64,000 nt of DNA. It comes from Streptomyces tuirus. Its GTDB lineage: Bacteria > Actinomycetota > Actinomycetes > Streptomycetales > Streptomycetaceae. Positions within the stretch are counted from its first letter, which is position 1. Every line of letters starts with the position of its first letter. The notes below the pieces were generated by a model, which saw nothing but the letters and a program-made list of their open reading frames with translations, searched no databases and was not told where the DNA came from. The translations under genes and the position numbers were made by a program. Positions 49,723-58,342 of this stretch are shown in pieces. The stretch spans positions 6,622,001 through 6,686,000 of the forward strand of contig NZ_AP023439.1 in assembly GCF_014701095.1 (NCBI RefSeq), read 5' to 3'.

Positions 49723-51054
49723 TCAGGCCGCCGGGGTCCGCAGGGCGAGGAGGGCCATGTCGTCGTGGCCGTCGCTGGGATGGTCGTCGGCCAGAGCGCA
49801 TACGAAGTCCCGCATGGGCAGGGCGGCGTGGACCGCGGCCAGCTCGGCCAGCTGGCCCAGGCTCCGGTCGATGGGGTGGGCGGGGTGCTCGATCAGACCG
49901 TCGGTGAAGAAGACCAGGGTGGTGCCGGGGAGCAGGAAGCGGGAGTGGTCGGGGCGCGGTTCGTCGGGGTCGACCCCGAGCGGCAGACCGGGCTCGGCGG
50001 TCAGGACCTCGACCCGGCGCTCCGGAGTGATCAGCAGGGGCGGGACATGCCCGGCGGTGCTCCAGCGCAGCCGCCAGCCGGGTCCCTCCGGCTCGATCCG
50101 GGCCAGTGCGGTGGTCGTGACGGGGTTGGGCGTGACCGCCTGGAGCGTGTGGTCGAGCCGGGCCAGGACCCCGCCCGGTGAACTCTCCCGGTCGAAGAGC
50201 AGGGCGCGCAGCATGTTGCGCGTGGAGGCCATGGCCGCCGCGGCGTGCAGATCATGTCCGACGACGTCACCGATGACGACCGCCACGACGTCGTCGGGCA
50301 GGGGGATCGCGTCGTACCAGTCCCCGCCGAGCCTGCTGGGCTCGGCGGCCGGCCGGTAGACGGCCGCGGCGGCGAACGGCCGCAGGTCGGGCAGCGTCGG
50401 CAGCAGCAGCCGCTGGAACTGCTCGGCACCCACGCGCACCTGCTCGAACAGACGGACGTTCTCGATCGCGATGCCGGCGGCGCTGGCCAGGGCCATCACG
50501 ACGTTCTCGTCATGGACGTCGAAGGGCTGCCCGTCGCGCCGCTCGGAGAGATACAGATCGCCGTAGATCTCGCCCCGGACGGCGATGGCGACGCCGAGCA
50601 GGGTCCGCAGGTGCGGGTGGCCGGGCGGAAAGCCGACGGAGGCGGCGTGGGCCGGGATGTCGCCGATCCGCAGCGGCTCGGGATGGCTGATCAGATGACC
50701 GAGGACGCCCCGGCCGGTCGGCAGACCGGTCTCGGCCAGGTCGGCGCGTTCCCGCCCGGAGAGGCCGGCGGTGATGAACTCCTCCAGGTGCTCACCGGTG
50801 TCGTTGAGCACGCCGAGGGCGCCGTAACGGGCGCCGACCAGGTCCATGGCCGTGGTCACGATGCGGTGCAGTACGGCGGGGAGCTCCACCTCGCGGCTGA
50901 TGGCCACCACGGCGTCCAGCAGGCCCTGCATCCGGTCCATCGCGTCCAGCAGGGCGCGCAGCTGCTCGTCGATCCGGCTCAGCTCCGTGCGCAGGCGCAC
51001 ATGCAGGTCGGGCAGGTGCGGCTGCCCCGGAAACGGGTTCTGCTCCGCGGCCAT
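49723..51054 (-). CDS. GAF/SpoIIE-type PP2C serine/threonine phosphatase
   Basis: A 443-residue protein. A short N-terminal coiled region (LRTELSRIDEQLRALLDAMD) is followed by a GAF domain at about 45-205, then a PP2C-like SpoIIE domain. Metal-binding motifs are GGDWYDA, IGDVVGHDLHAA, FTDGLIE and DDMALL, all intact, so it should be active. Such phosphatases dephosphorylate anti-anti-sigma (STAS) proteins in partner-switching; no STAS gene is adjacent. Start: ATG at 51054, with AGGAGG 8 nt upstream (GTG codons at 51063 and 51057 are alternatives). The MASE1 gene follows. Confidence 0.93.
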   Translation of the reverse strand: MAAEQNPFPGQPHLPDLHVRLRTELSRIDEQLRALLDAMDRMQGLLDAVVAISREVELPAVLHRIVTTAMDLVGARYGALGVLNDTGEHLEEFITAGLSGRERADLAETGLPTGRGVLGHLISHPEPLRIGDIPAHAASVGFPPGHPHLRTLLGVAIAVRGEIYGDLYLSERRDGQPFDVHDENVVMALASAAGIAIENVRLFEQVRVGAEQFQRLLLPTLPDLRPFAAAAVYRPAAEPSRLGGDWYDAIPLPDDVVAVVIGDVVGHDLHAAAAMASTRNMLRALLFDRESSPGGVLARLDHTLQAVTPNPVTTTALARIEPEGPGWRLRWSTAGHVPPLLITPERRVEVLTAEPGLPLGVDPDEPRPDHSRFLLPGTTLVFFTDGLIEHPAHPIDRSLGQLAELAAVHAALPMRDFVCALADDHPSDGHDDMALLALRTPAA

Positions 51055-51100
51055 CACGAGCACCTCCTGGCCGGAGGGCGGTCACGTGAAAGCTTAGGCC

Positions 51101-51637
51101 TCAGATCGCGCAGCCCGCATGCGCCAGCGCCTGCTTCAGCAGCACTCCGTGCCCGCCCGGCATCTCGCTCTGCATCGCCTCCGAGACGGCGTCCTGAGGG
51201 CTGAACCACACCAGGTCGAGCGCGTCCTGCCGGGGCCGGCAGTCGCCCGACACCGGCACGATGTAGGCCAGGGACACCGCGTGCTGGCGCGGGTCGTGGT
51301 AGGGCGTGATGCCCTGCGTCGGGAAGTACTCCGCGACCGTGAACGGCTGGAGCGACGCCGGGACGCGGGGCAGCGCGACCGGGCCGAGGTCCTTCTCCAG
51401 ATGGCGCAGGAGGGCGTCGCGGACGCGCTCGTGGTGCAGCACACGGCCGGAGACCAGCGTCCGGCTGACCGTGCCGTCGGGGCCGATACGCAGCAGCAGG
51501 CCGACGCTGGTCACCTCGCCGCTGTCGTCGACGCGGACCGGGACGGCCTCGACGTAGAGGATCGGCATGCGGGCACGTGTCATCTCCAGCTCGTCGGAGG
51601 ACAGCCAGCCGGGCGTGGTTTCGGTCATGTCAGACAT
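51101..51637 (-). CDS. Nudix-fold protein (DUF4916-like)
   Basis: A 178-residue protein that I recognise as the actinobacterial Nudix hydrolase family with DUF4916 features: WLSSDELEMTRARMPILYVE at the start and AVSLAYIVPVSGDCRPRQDA later. The canonical Nudix box GX5EX7REUXEEXGU is not evident in this segment (VLHHERVRDALLRHLEKDLG occupies its place, with Arg/Glu partly retained), so hydrolase activity is doubtful. It starts at either of two in-frame ATGs three codons apart. It lies between the phosphatase and amidohydrolase genes on the same strand, with gaps of 46 and 76 bp. Confidence 0.75.
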   Translation of the reverse strand: MSDMTETTPGWLSSDELEMTRARMPILYVEAVPVRVDDSGEVTSVGLLLRIGPDGTVSRTLVSGRVLHHERVRDALLRHLEKDLGPVALPRVPASLQPFTVAEYFPTQGITPYHDPRQHAVSLAYIVPVSGDCRPRQDALDLVWFSPQDAVSEAMQSEMPGGHGVLLKQALAHAGCAI

Positions 51638-51713
51638 TGCTTGATCATACTTTCAGCCGTTCGGACGTCCTGGGTAGCCGCTTGAGGAGAACTGTGACCG
51701 GCCACACGCCTGT

Positions 51714-52853
51714 TCAATCGTCCTGCGGCCCGTGATCCGGTAGCCGGTAGACCCGCAGGGCGTTGTCCCGCCCGGTCCACCGCGCGATCCGCAGCGCGTC
51801 CGGCAGGGACAGCTCGTCGGCGTCCACGCGCTCCTGGAGCAGTTCCGCGAGCCCGTGCCGGAAGGCGAGCGCCCCGAGGTGGTAGAACTCGGCCACACCG
51901 TAGGCGTCGGAGCTGTACAGCAGTTTGCGGAACGGTGTGATCTCCAGGGCCTCCGCGAGGACCGCGTCGGCCCGGGCGGGACCGACGTGGTGGAGGGTGA
52001 GTCCGACGTCGAGGTACACCTGCTCGAAGACCGCGGCGAGGTAGGCCGCCTGTCGCTGGTAGGGCCAGCAGTGCAGGAGCAGGACGGGGATCGTCCCGGC
52101 GGTGAGGTGCAGCCAGTCCGTGAGATGGGTGGGGTCGACGCGGTGCAGCCGGATGTCGTTGTCACCGAACCCGGTGTGCAGCTGGAGCGGCAGACCGAGG
52201 TCGACGGCGGTCCACAGCAGGTGCCGTACGAGGACCGAGTCGTCGAGCCGTCCGCCCTTGGTGAGCCAGCGCCGGGCCGCTTCGGTGACCTCCGCCTTCG
52301 CGGGGCGGGCCGGGTCCAGGTCGAAGCCGGTGCGGTAGGCCGCCACCGACTTCACGCCCACCACCCCGGGCCGGCGCACGGCCTCCAGCGCGGCCGCGTG
52401 GAAGAGGTCCGCGTAGGCGTCCGGTTCGACCCCTGCGGCCTGCACCGACTCCGCGACGCCCTCCAGCCGTACGACCTCGTACGAGGTCCCGCCCGCGGCC
52501 TCGGCGATCTCCCGCGGCGTGGTGAGGGGGTGGGGCGCGTAGCCGGTGTCGACGCAGAAGACGTCCGTACCGGCGGCGCGCAGGAAGCGGCACTGCACCT
52601 CGCGCGGGCCGAGTTCCGAGCGGCGGGCGAGGTACTCCCCGGCGGGCGCGTGCCGGGGCAGGCCGAGCAGGGGAGCGCAGTGACGGCGCACGGCCACGCC
52701 CACCGGGCTGTCGAAGGGCGAGATCCCCGGCCACGCCTCACCCTCGGTGAGGAGGGACTCGAAGGCGTCCCGGCCGAGGTCGGCCGCGACGGTGCCGTGG
52801 CAGTGGTGGTCGACCAGCCGCAGGGAGTCGAGAGCCTCACGGACCGCGCTCAC
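51714..52853 (-). CDS. Amidohydrolase (FluG N-terminal-like)
   Basis: A 379-residue amidohydrolase-2-type metal hydrolase with a TIM barrel. Metal-site candidates are LVDHHCHGT (HxH), LQLHTGFGDND, LLHCWPYQRQ and the YSSDAYG aspartate near the C-terminus. It starts at a GTG one base after the stop of the glutamine-synthetase-like gene, so both are one transcript. In fungal FluG and plant nodulin-like proteins an amidohydrolase and a glutamine-synthetase domain are fused in this same order; here they are separate, coupled genes. A role in cleaving gamma-glutamyl or related amides is inferred from that, not shown. Confidence 0.87.
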   Translation of the reverse strand: MSAVREALDSLRLVDHHCHGTVAADLGRDAFESLLTEGEAWPGISPFDSPVGVAVRRHCAPLLGLPRHAPAGEYLARRSELGPREVQCRFLRAAGTDVFCVDTGYAPHPLTTPREIAEAAGGTSYEVVRLEGVAESVQAAGVEPDAYADLFHAAALEAVRRPGVVGVKSVAAYRTGFDLDPARPAKAEVTEAARRWLTKGGRLDDSVLVRHLLWTAVDLGLPLQLHTGFGDNDIRLHRVDPTHLTDWLHLTAGTIPVLLLHCWPYQRQAAYLAAVFEQVYLDVGLTLHHVGPARADAVLAEALEITPFRKLLYSSDAYGVAEFYHLGALAFRHGLAELLQERVDADELSLPDALRIARWTGRDNALRVYRLPDHGPQDD

Positions 52854-52854
52854 G

Positions 52855-54258
52855 TCAGTACACCCAGCGGTACGCCGCCGCCACCTGGTCGTCGTCCAGC
52901 CCGGCGACGGACGCCTGCTCGCCGCGCCGGACGGCGATGACGGCATCGGCCAGGACCGGGCCGAGGGCCGTCCGTAGGGTCTCGTCCTCGCGGAAGGCCC
53001 CGACGGCCCGCTCCAGGGAGTCCGGCAGCCGGCGCACGCCCCGGGCCGCCGCCTCCGCCTCGTCCAGGTGGGCCGGATCGCCGGTGGTCTCGTCGGGCAG
53101 GGCGGCGGACGACGTGAGGCCGTCGAGACCGGCGGCGATCAGGGAGCCGATCGCGAGGTAGGGGTTGGCGGCCAGGTCGACGGGCTTGATCTCCAGGTTG
53201 GCCGCCCGGTCGCGCAGCCCCGCGGTGCCGGTGACGACCCGCAGCGCGGTCTCCCGGGTCTCGCGGCCCCAGGCCGTGAACACCCCGGCCCACTGGGAGG
53301 GCCTCAGCCGCAGATGGCTGGCGGGGCTCGGGGCGGTGACGGCCGTGAGGGCGGGAAGGTGGGCGAGGATGCCGGCCGTGAAGGACTCCGCCTGGGCCGT
53401 CATGCCGTAGCGGCCCGCGCCCCCGGCGTGCAGGTTCGCCCCGTCGCGCCAGGCGGACAGGTGGACGTGCCCGCCGTTGCCGACGCCCCGGCCCACGACG
53501 GCCGGGGCGAACGAGACCCGCAGTCCGTGCCGCTGAGCCACCGCCCGGACAGTCTGCCGGACCAGCACACTGCGGTCGGCCGCCGCCACCGGATCGACGG
53601 CACCCACAGAGATCTCGAACTGCCCGGCCGCGTACTCGGGATGGACCTGCTCGACGTCGACGCCCTGGGCCGCGCACGCCGCCAGCAGGTCGGCGGTGTA
53701 GTCCCCGAGCTCGACCTGACGGGTCGCCCCGTACGCCGGTCCGGTCGTCGCGGGGACGAACGCGTCACCGGGCGCGTCGCCCCGGGCCACGGTCCACTCG
53801 ATCTCGATGGCGGCCTTGAAGGCGAGGCCGTGCCGCGCGGCCGCCTCGGTGACGATCCGCCGCAGGAACGTGCGGGTGCAGCAGGGATGGCGCTCCCCGT
53901 CCTGCGTGACGCGGTCCACCGGCGCCCACGCCCAGCCGGGTTGCCCGGCCAGGGCGACGAGCCGGTCGAGGTCCGGGTAGAGGCGCAGATCGCCGTCGGG
54001 GGAGCCGAGGACGTCGGTGGTGACGATGGAGTCGTTCGCCAGGAACGTGTCGAACACCGGTGACATGCCGACGCCCCAGGCGGCCGCGGAGGCGAGCCGG
54101 GCCGTCGGGACGGTCTTCACCCGGCCGATGCCCGCGGTGTCGACGTAGGCCAGCACGATGCCGTGCACACCCCGCCCGGCGAGTTCGCCGCTCAGCGCGG
54201 TGGCCCGCTCGACGTCGCCGGGGCGTCCGCCGGGCACGGGATCGGCCAGGGTGGTCAT
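52855..54258 (-). CDS. Glutamine-synthetase-like ligase (FluG C-terminal-like)
   Basis: A 467-residue glutamine-synthetase-fold enzyme. Metal/ATP residues are visible in AIEIEW (ExE), HPEYAAGQFEIS, GNGGHVHLSAW and, for phosphate and glutamate binding, RLRPSQWAGVFTAWGRETRE; NLEIKPVDLAANPYLAIGS is the C-terminal motif. The N-terminal region (GRVKTVP) has the usual DxxG-xx-R-KxVP form. It is divergent enough from GlnA that it is more likely a gamma-glutamyl-amine or other amide ligase, like the Streptomyces GlnA2-4 proteins. Start ATG 54258 with GGAGG 5 nt upstream. First gene of the pair with the amidohydrolase. Confidence 0.9.
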   Translation of the reverse strand: MTTLADPVPGGRPGDVERATALSGELAGRGVHGIVLAYVDTAGIGRVKTVPTARLASAAAWGVGMSPVFDTFLANDSIVTTDVLGSPDGDLRLYPDLDRLVALAGQPGWAWAPVDRVTQDGERHPCCTRTFLRRIVTEAAARHGLAFKAAIEIEWTVARGDAPGDAFVPATTGPAYGATRQVELGDYTADLLAACAAQGVDVEQVHPEYAAGQFEISVGAVDPVAAADRSVLVRQTVRAVAQRHGLRVSFAPAVVGRGVGNGGHVHLSAWRDGANLHAGGAGRYGMTAQAESFTAGILAHLPALTAVTAPSPASHLRLRPSQWAGVFTAWGRETRETALRVVTGTAGLRDRAANLEIKPVDLAANPYLAIGSLIAAGLDGLTSSAALPDETTGDPAHLDEAEAAARGVRRLPDSLERAVGAFREDETLRTALGPVLADAVIAVRRGEQASVAGLDDDQVAAAYRWVY

Positions 54259-54302
54259 GCGTCCTCCGCGGTTGTGCGTCGGGTGCGACGGCGGCGGCGC
54301 CG

Positions 54303-55115
54303 TCAGGGCTTCACGGCCACCGCGCCGTACTGCGGTACCAGCACCGCCGATCCGGGTTCGGCGCGCCACTGCCCGCACGACACCATGCCCGGTTCGAGTA
54401 CCTCGAGGCCCTCGAAGAACGCGGCGATGTCGGCGCCGCTGCGGGCCGTGATCGGGGGAGTGGCGTTCTCGTTCCAGAACTTCATGGCCGGGATCTGGCC
54501 CGCGCCGCCGAGCTCGTCGTCGAAGGTCGGGTGCGTGAGGACCAGGAAGCTGCCGGACGGTGCCGCGGCCATCACCCGGCGCACGATCTCCCGGGCCTTG
54601 TCGACGTCCAGGACGAAGTTGAGGATGCCCAGCATCATCACGGCGACGGGCTGTGTGAAGTCGAGGGTCTGCCCGGCCCGTTCGAGGATGGCGTCCGGGT
54701 CGTGCACATCCGCGTCGATGTAGGCGGTGACGCCGTCGTGGGTGCCGGTGAGCAGGGTGCGGGCGTGCACCAGCACGATCGGGTCGTTGTCGACGTAGAC
54801 GATGCGCGAGTCGGGCGCGATCCGCTGGGCGATCTCATGGGTGTTGTCCGCCGTCGGCAGTCCCGTGCCGATGTCGAGGAACTGCCGCACCCCGCGCTCA
54901 CCGGCGAGGAACGACACGGCCCGGCCGAGGAAGTCCCGGTCCGCGCGGGCGATGTCCCGGATGATCGGGAACATGCCGGCGACGTGCTCGCCGACCTGCT
55001 GGTCGACCTCGTAGTTGTCCTTGCCGCCGATCCAGTAGTTCCACACGCGCGCGTTGTGCGCCACACCGGTGTTCAGCCTCGCCGACCCTCCCGAAGGGGT
55101 GTGGCCATCACTCAC
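54303..55115 (-). CDS. SAM-dependent methyltransferase (SAV2177/DUF574 type)
   Basis: A 270-residue methyltransferase of the Streptomyces-expanded DUF574 family. The start VSDGHTPSGGSARLNTGVAH and NARVWNYWIGGKDNYEVD are the family signature; the SAM-binding motif I is FLDIGTGLPTADNTHE, and YVDNDPIVLVHARTLL provides the acidic loop. Several of these proteins occur per Streptomyces genome and their substrates are unknown. The GTG at 55115 follows GAGGAGAGGACGAG, so the longer frame to 55184 is rejected. 44 bp upstream of the glutamine-synthetase-like gene, same strand. Confidence 0.9.
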   Translation of the reverse strand: MSDGHTPSGGSARLNTGVAHNARVWNYWIGGKDNYEVDQQVGEHVAGMFPIIRDIARADRDFLGRAVSFLAGERGVRQFLDIGTGLPTADNTHEIAQRIAPDSRIVYVDNDPIVLVHARTLLTGTHDGVTAYIDADVHDPDAILERAGQTLDFTQPVAVMMLGILNFVLDVDKAREIVRRVMAAAPSGSFLVLTHPTFDDELGGAGQIPAMKFWNENATPPITARSGADIAAFFEGLEVLEPGMVSCGQWRAEPGSAVLVPQYGAVAVKP

Positions 55116-55302
55116 GACTCGTCCTCTCCTCGCACGCGCGACCGAGGCCGGTCGCCGCCGCCATTGTGCCGCTCCGGTGATCACGCTGTCCCGGGAACCG
55201 GCGGAGCGGGTACGGCGGTTGAGGCTGGAAAGGGGCTTTCCCGTCGCAGGGGGCTTCCCGTGGTGAGGGGCTTCCCGTCGTGCCGGGGCGAGCGGGGGCG
55301 GC

Positions 55303-56121
55303 CTAGGTGGTGGGGCTCGCTGCGGGCGACTTCCCGGCCAGGACGTCCTTCAGCCGCTGGGTGCCCTGTTGCGCCGCCTGCTTCATGGAGTCGTCCTCGC
55401 CCCCGTCGAGCCCGCCCGCCGTGACGGTGATCGCGTCGTCGCCGACCCGTACGGCGCCGACGTCGAGGGTCAGCGTGGCGTCGTTGCCGTCGACCGAGCC
55501 CTGCACCGTCACGCGCAGGCCCTGCCGGGCGTCGCCCACCTTGGGCACCGAGGTCTCGATGACCTGGACGGTGCGCTTCTCCTTGCCGTCGGTCACCGTG
55601 AACTGGTCGCACTTCTCCGGCAGCGTCGCCATCCAGTTCAGGGAGTCCTGCGGATCGGTCCGGTCGTAGGAGGCGACCTGGTACAGCAGGCGGGAGTCGC
55701 CCTGCTCGAAGCCGCGCAGCGCGGACGCGCCCGACGGCCGGCCCAGCAGATCGTCGTCGTACAGGGAGTCGATGAGCCGCTGGCAGTCGGACGCCTGGGC
55801 CTTGCCGGACACGAAGTCGGACACGTCGACCGTGCCGATGAGCAGGCTGTCGTGCCAGTTCTCGGCCTCCGTGTCCTTGACCTGCGTCCAGTCGTCCTCG
55901 ATGTCCGCCTCGGTGATCAGCGCGGTGCGGGCACCCTCCGTGGAGAGGGTCGCGGTGGGGGAGGGGGTCTGCCGTGCTTCGGCGACCTGGGACGCGGTGA
56001 CGCCGGAGACGCGCGAACCCTCCGTGCCGCCGTCGTCCGAGCAGGCGGCGGTGGAGAGCAGCGTGCCTGCCGCCAGGGTGGAGGAGAGGACGCGGACGAG
56101 CCGGGCCGGACGACGGGTCAT
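55303..56121 (-). CDS. Secreted lipoprotein of unknown function
   Basis: A 272-residue lipoprotein. MTRRPARLVRVLSSTLAAGT is a signal peptide and the lipobox STAAC puts the lipidated cysteine at residue 27, after which the chain is exported and membrane-anchored. The mature part is acidic, with Cys114-like and EKCDQF cysteines that may form a disulfide and an alternating strand pattern near the C-terminus (DATLTLDVGAVRVGDDAITV). No enzymatic motif is visible; I do not recognise the family. Possible PknH-sensor-like fold, which is only a guess. AGGAGG lies 9 nt upstream of the ATG. Divergent from the XRE/cupin regulator. Confidence 0.8.
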   Translation of the reverse strand: MTRRPARLVRVLSSTLAAGTLLSTAACSDDGGTEGSRVSGVTASQVAEARQTPSPTATLSTEGARTALITEADIEDDWTQVKDTEAENWHDSLLIGTVDVSDFVSGKAQASDCQRLIDSLYDDDLLGRPSGASALRGFEQGDSRLLYQVASYDRTDPQDSLNWMATLPEKCDQFTVTDGKEKRTVQVIETSVPKVGDARQGLRVTVQGSVDGNDATLTLDVGAVRVGDDAITVTAGGLDGGEDDSMKQAAQQGTQRLKDVLAGKSPAASPTT

Positions 56122-56307
56122 CGGGAGTGCCTCCTGAGAGCGTGGCGCGCGTGCCCTCAGCGCACCACCGGCGCCGACAGCCCACCACCGGCGGCGGACC
56201 GTTCGGGTGAGCGATTCCCCAGAACGCCGACTCCTGGCGTCAGGCCTTCCACGCGCTGTTCAATGAGACTGCACAAGCGTGACGCTGTCCGAGCAGAGGA
56301 GCCGCCC

Positions 56308-56964
56308 GTGTCATCCGCCGTCGTGCCGCCCGTCGGCGCGCGCATCCGGCAGGCGCGCCTGGAGCGCGGTACGAGCCTGCGCGCGCTCGCCCGGGAGGTC
56401 GGTGTGTCGGCGAGTCTGGTGTCGCAGATCGAGACCGGCAAGAGCCAGCCGTCCGTCAGCACGCTGTACGCGATCACCACGGCGCTGGGGATCTCCGTGG
56501 AGTCCCTCTTCGACGCCGGGGAGACCGTCCGGGAGACGGTTCCGGAGACCGCCTCGAAGGCCGTCCGCGAGGCTGCCGTGCCGCACGCCCTAGCCGCCTT
56601 CGCCGCCCGTCCGGGGCGGCGGATCGGCCCCCTGGTCGGCTCGGGCGGACGCGAGACCCTGGAGCTGGACTCGGGAGTCGTGTGGGAGCGACTCGGGCGG
56701 GTGCCGGGCGCGGAGGCCGACTTCCTGCTGGTGACGTACCGGCCCGGCGGCTCGTCCTCCGGCTCGGGCGGGCTGATGCGGCACGCGGGCACCGAGTACG
56801 GCTATCTGACCTCCGGCGAGCTGGTCCTCACCCTCGGGTTCGAGGAGTACACGCTGCGGGCGGGTGACTCCGTCTGCTTCGAGTCGACGACCCCCCACCG
56901 TTACCGCAACGATGGAGAGGTACCGGCTGTGGGCGTCTGGTTCGTGTCCGGCGATGTTCAGTGA
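56308..56964 (+). CDS. XRE/cupin regulator of the adjacent catabolic operon
   Basis: A 218-residue regulator. The helix-turn-helix is at about 10-70 (ARIRQARLERGTSLRALARE; SASLVSQIETGKSQPSVSTL), the cupin at about 150-218 (MRHAGTEYGYLTSGELVLTL, GDSVCFESTTPHRYRN). This is the pattern of catabolic-operon regulators whose cupin senses the substrate. A GTG at 56308 follows AGAGGAG (7 nt). The longer open frame starting 55369 is the antisense of the lipoprotein gene. It lies 53 bp ahead of the M24-family gene on the same strand and probably controls it and the genes after it. Confidence 0.9.
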   Translation: MSSAVVPPVGARIRQARLERGTSLRALAREVGVSASLVSQIETGKSQPSVSTLYAITTALGISVESLFDAGETVRETVPETASKAVREAAVPHALAAFAARPGRRIGPLVGSGGRETLELDSGVVWERLGRVPGAEADFLLVTYRPGGSSSGSGGLMRHAGTEYGYLTSGELVLTLGFEEYTLRAGDSVCFESTTPHRYRNDGEVPAVGVWFVSGDVQ

Positions 56965-57016
56965 CACTTGACACCCATTGCACACGGGCGTTCACTCCGA
57001 AGTGGGGGTGGTCGCC

Positions 57017-58342
57017 ATGGCGATCCGCACATATGGACCCAACGCCGTCGACTGGGAAGAGCGCATCGACCTGGACCGGCTGCGCGGGCAGCGGCTGGCC
57101 CGGTTGCACGAGTCCCTGAACCGCTCCGGGCTCGGCGCGGTGCTCAGCTTCGACTTCGCCAACATCCGCTATATGACGGCCACCCACATCGGCACCTGGG
57201 CGATGGACAAGCTGATCCGCTTCGCCCTGCTGGTGCGCGACGGCGAACCGGTCGTCTGGGACTTCGGCTCCGCCGCCCGCCATCACCAGCTGTACAACCC
57301 GTGGCTCGACTACAGCGACGGCAAGGGCGGCCCGCCCACCGGCGCCCGGGCCGGCATCTCCACCCTGCGCGGCGCCTTCCACCCGGACGCCGGGATCGCC
57401 GAGGACGTGGCCGCCAAGATCGCCTCCGAGCTGCGCGACCACGGGCTCGCGGGCGAACCCCTCGGCGTCGACGTCGCCGAGATGCCGGTGCTCGCCGCGC
57501 TGCGCGCCGAGGGCATCGACGTCGTCGACGGGCAGCAGGTCTTCCTGGAGGCCCGCCGCATCAAGACCGGCGACGAGATCGCCCTGCTCACCCAGGCGTG
57601 CGCCATGGTCGACGCGGCCTACGAGGAGCTGTACGGCTACCTGCGTCCGGGCGTGCGCGAGAACGAGTGCGTCGGCGTCGTCAGCAAGGTGCTGTACGAC
57701 CTCGGCAGCGAGTACGTCGAGGGCGTCAACGCCATCTCGGGCGAGCGCTGTTCACCGCATCCGCACGTCTACAGCGACCGGTTGATCCGCCCCGGCGACC
57801 CGGCGTTCTTCGACATCCTGCACAGCCACCTCGGCTACCGCACCTGCTACTACCGCACGTTCGCCGTGGGCAGTGCCTCACGGGCGCAGCGGGACGCGTA
57901 CGTGCGCTGCCGGGAGTACATGGACGAGGCGATCGCGCTGGTCCGGCCGGGCGCCACCACCGCCGACATCGTGCGGGTCTGGCCGCGCGCCGAGGAGTTC
58001 GGCTTCGCCGACGAGACCGCCGCCTTCGCCCTCCAGTACGGCCACGGCGTCGGCCTGTCGATCTGGGAGAAGCCGATCTTCAGCCGGCTGGTCTCCCTGG
58101 ACCACCCCGAAGTCCTGAAAGAGGGCATGGTGTTCGCCCTGGAGACGTACTGGCCGGCCGCCGACGGCTGGTCCGCCGCCCGGATCGAGGAGGAACTCGT
58201 CGTCACCGCCGACGGCTGCGAGGTCATCACCAAGTTCCCCGCCGAGGAACTGCTGGTGGCCGGGCGCAAGTACTGGACGGTGGGCGGCGAACTGAACACC
58301 TGCCGTGAGGCGCAGTCCCACCTCAACACCGGGGACCGCTGA
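57017..58342 (+). CDS. M24-fold protein, probable non-peptidase (creatinase/DddP-like)
   Basis: A 441-residue member of the M24 (pita-bread) metalloenzyme superfamily. The N-terminal creatinase-like domain (LSFDFANIRYMTATHIGTWA) precedes the catalytic fold. The first metal aspartate is present (GDPAFFDI), but the segment that normally reads YSDITRTF is YRTCYYRTF, so the second metal Asp is replaced. The His (YGHGVGLSIWEKP) and both Glu positions (FALETYWP, IEEELVVT) are kept. A classic aminopeptidase is therefore doubtful; creatinase- or DMSP-lyase-like chemistry fits. The ATG at 57017 is preferred over the GTG three codons earlier. Its stop overlaps the next start (TGATG). Confidence 0.85.
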   Translation: MAIRTYGPNAVDWEERIDLDRLRGQRLARLHESLNRSGLGAVLSFDFANIRYMTATHIGTWAMDKLIRFALLVRDGEPVVWDFGSAARHHQLYNPWLDYSDGKGGPPTGARAGISTLRGAFHPDAGIAEDVAAKIASELRDHGLAGEPLGVDVAEMPVLAALRAEGIDVVDGQQVFLEARRIKTGDEIALLTQACAMVDAAYEELYGYLRPGVRENECVGVVSKVLYDLGSEYVEGVNAISGERCSPHPHVYSDRLIRPGDPAFFDILHSHLGYRTCYYRTFAVGSASRAQRDAYVRCREYMDEAIALVRPGATTADIVRVWPRAEEFGFADETAAFALQYGHGVGLSIWEKPIFSRLVSLDHPEVLKEGMVFALETYWPAADGWSAARIEEELVVTADGCEVITKFPAEELLVAGRKYWTVGGELNTCREAQSHLNTGDR

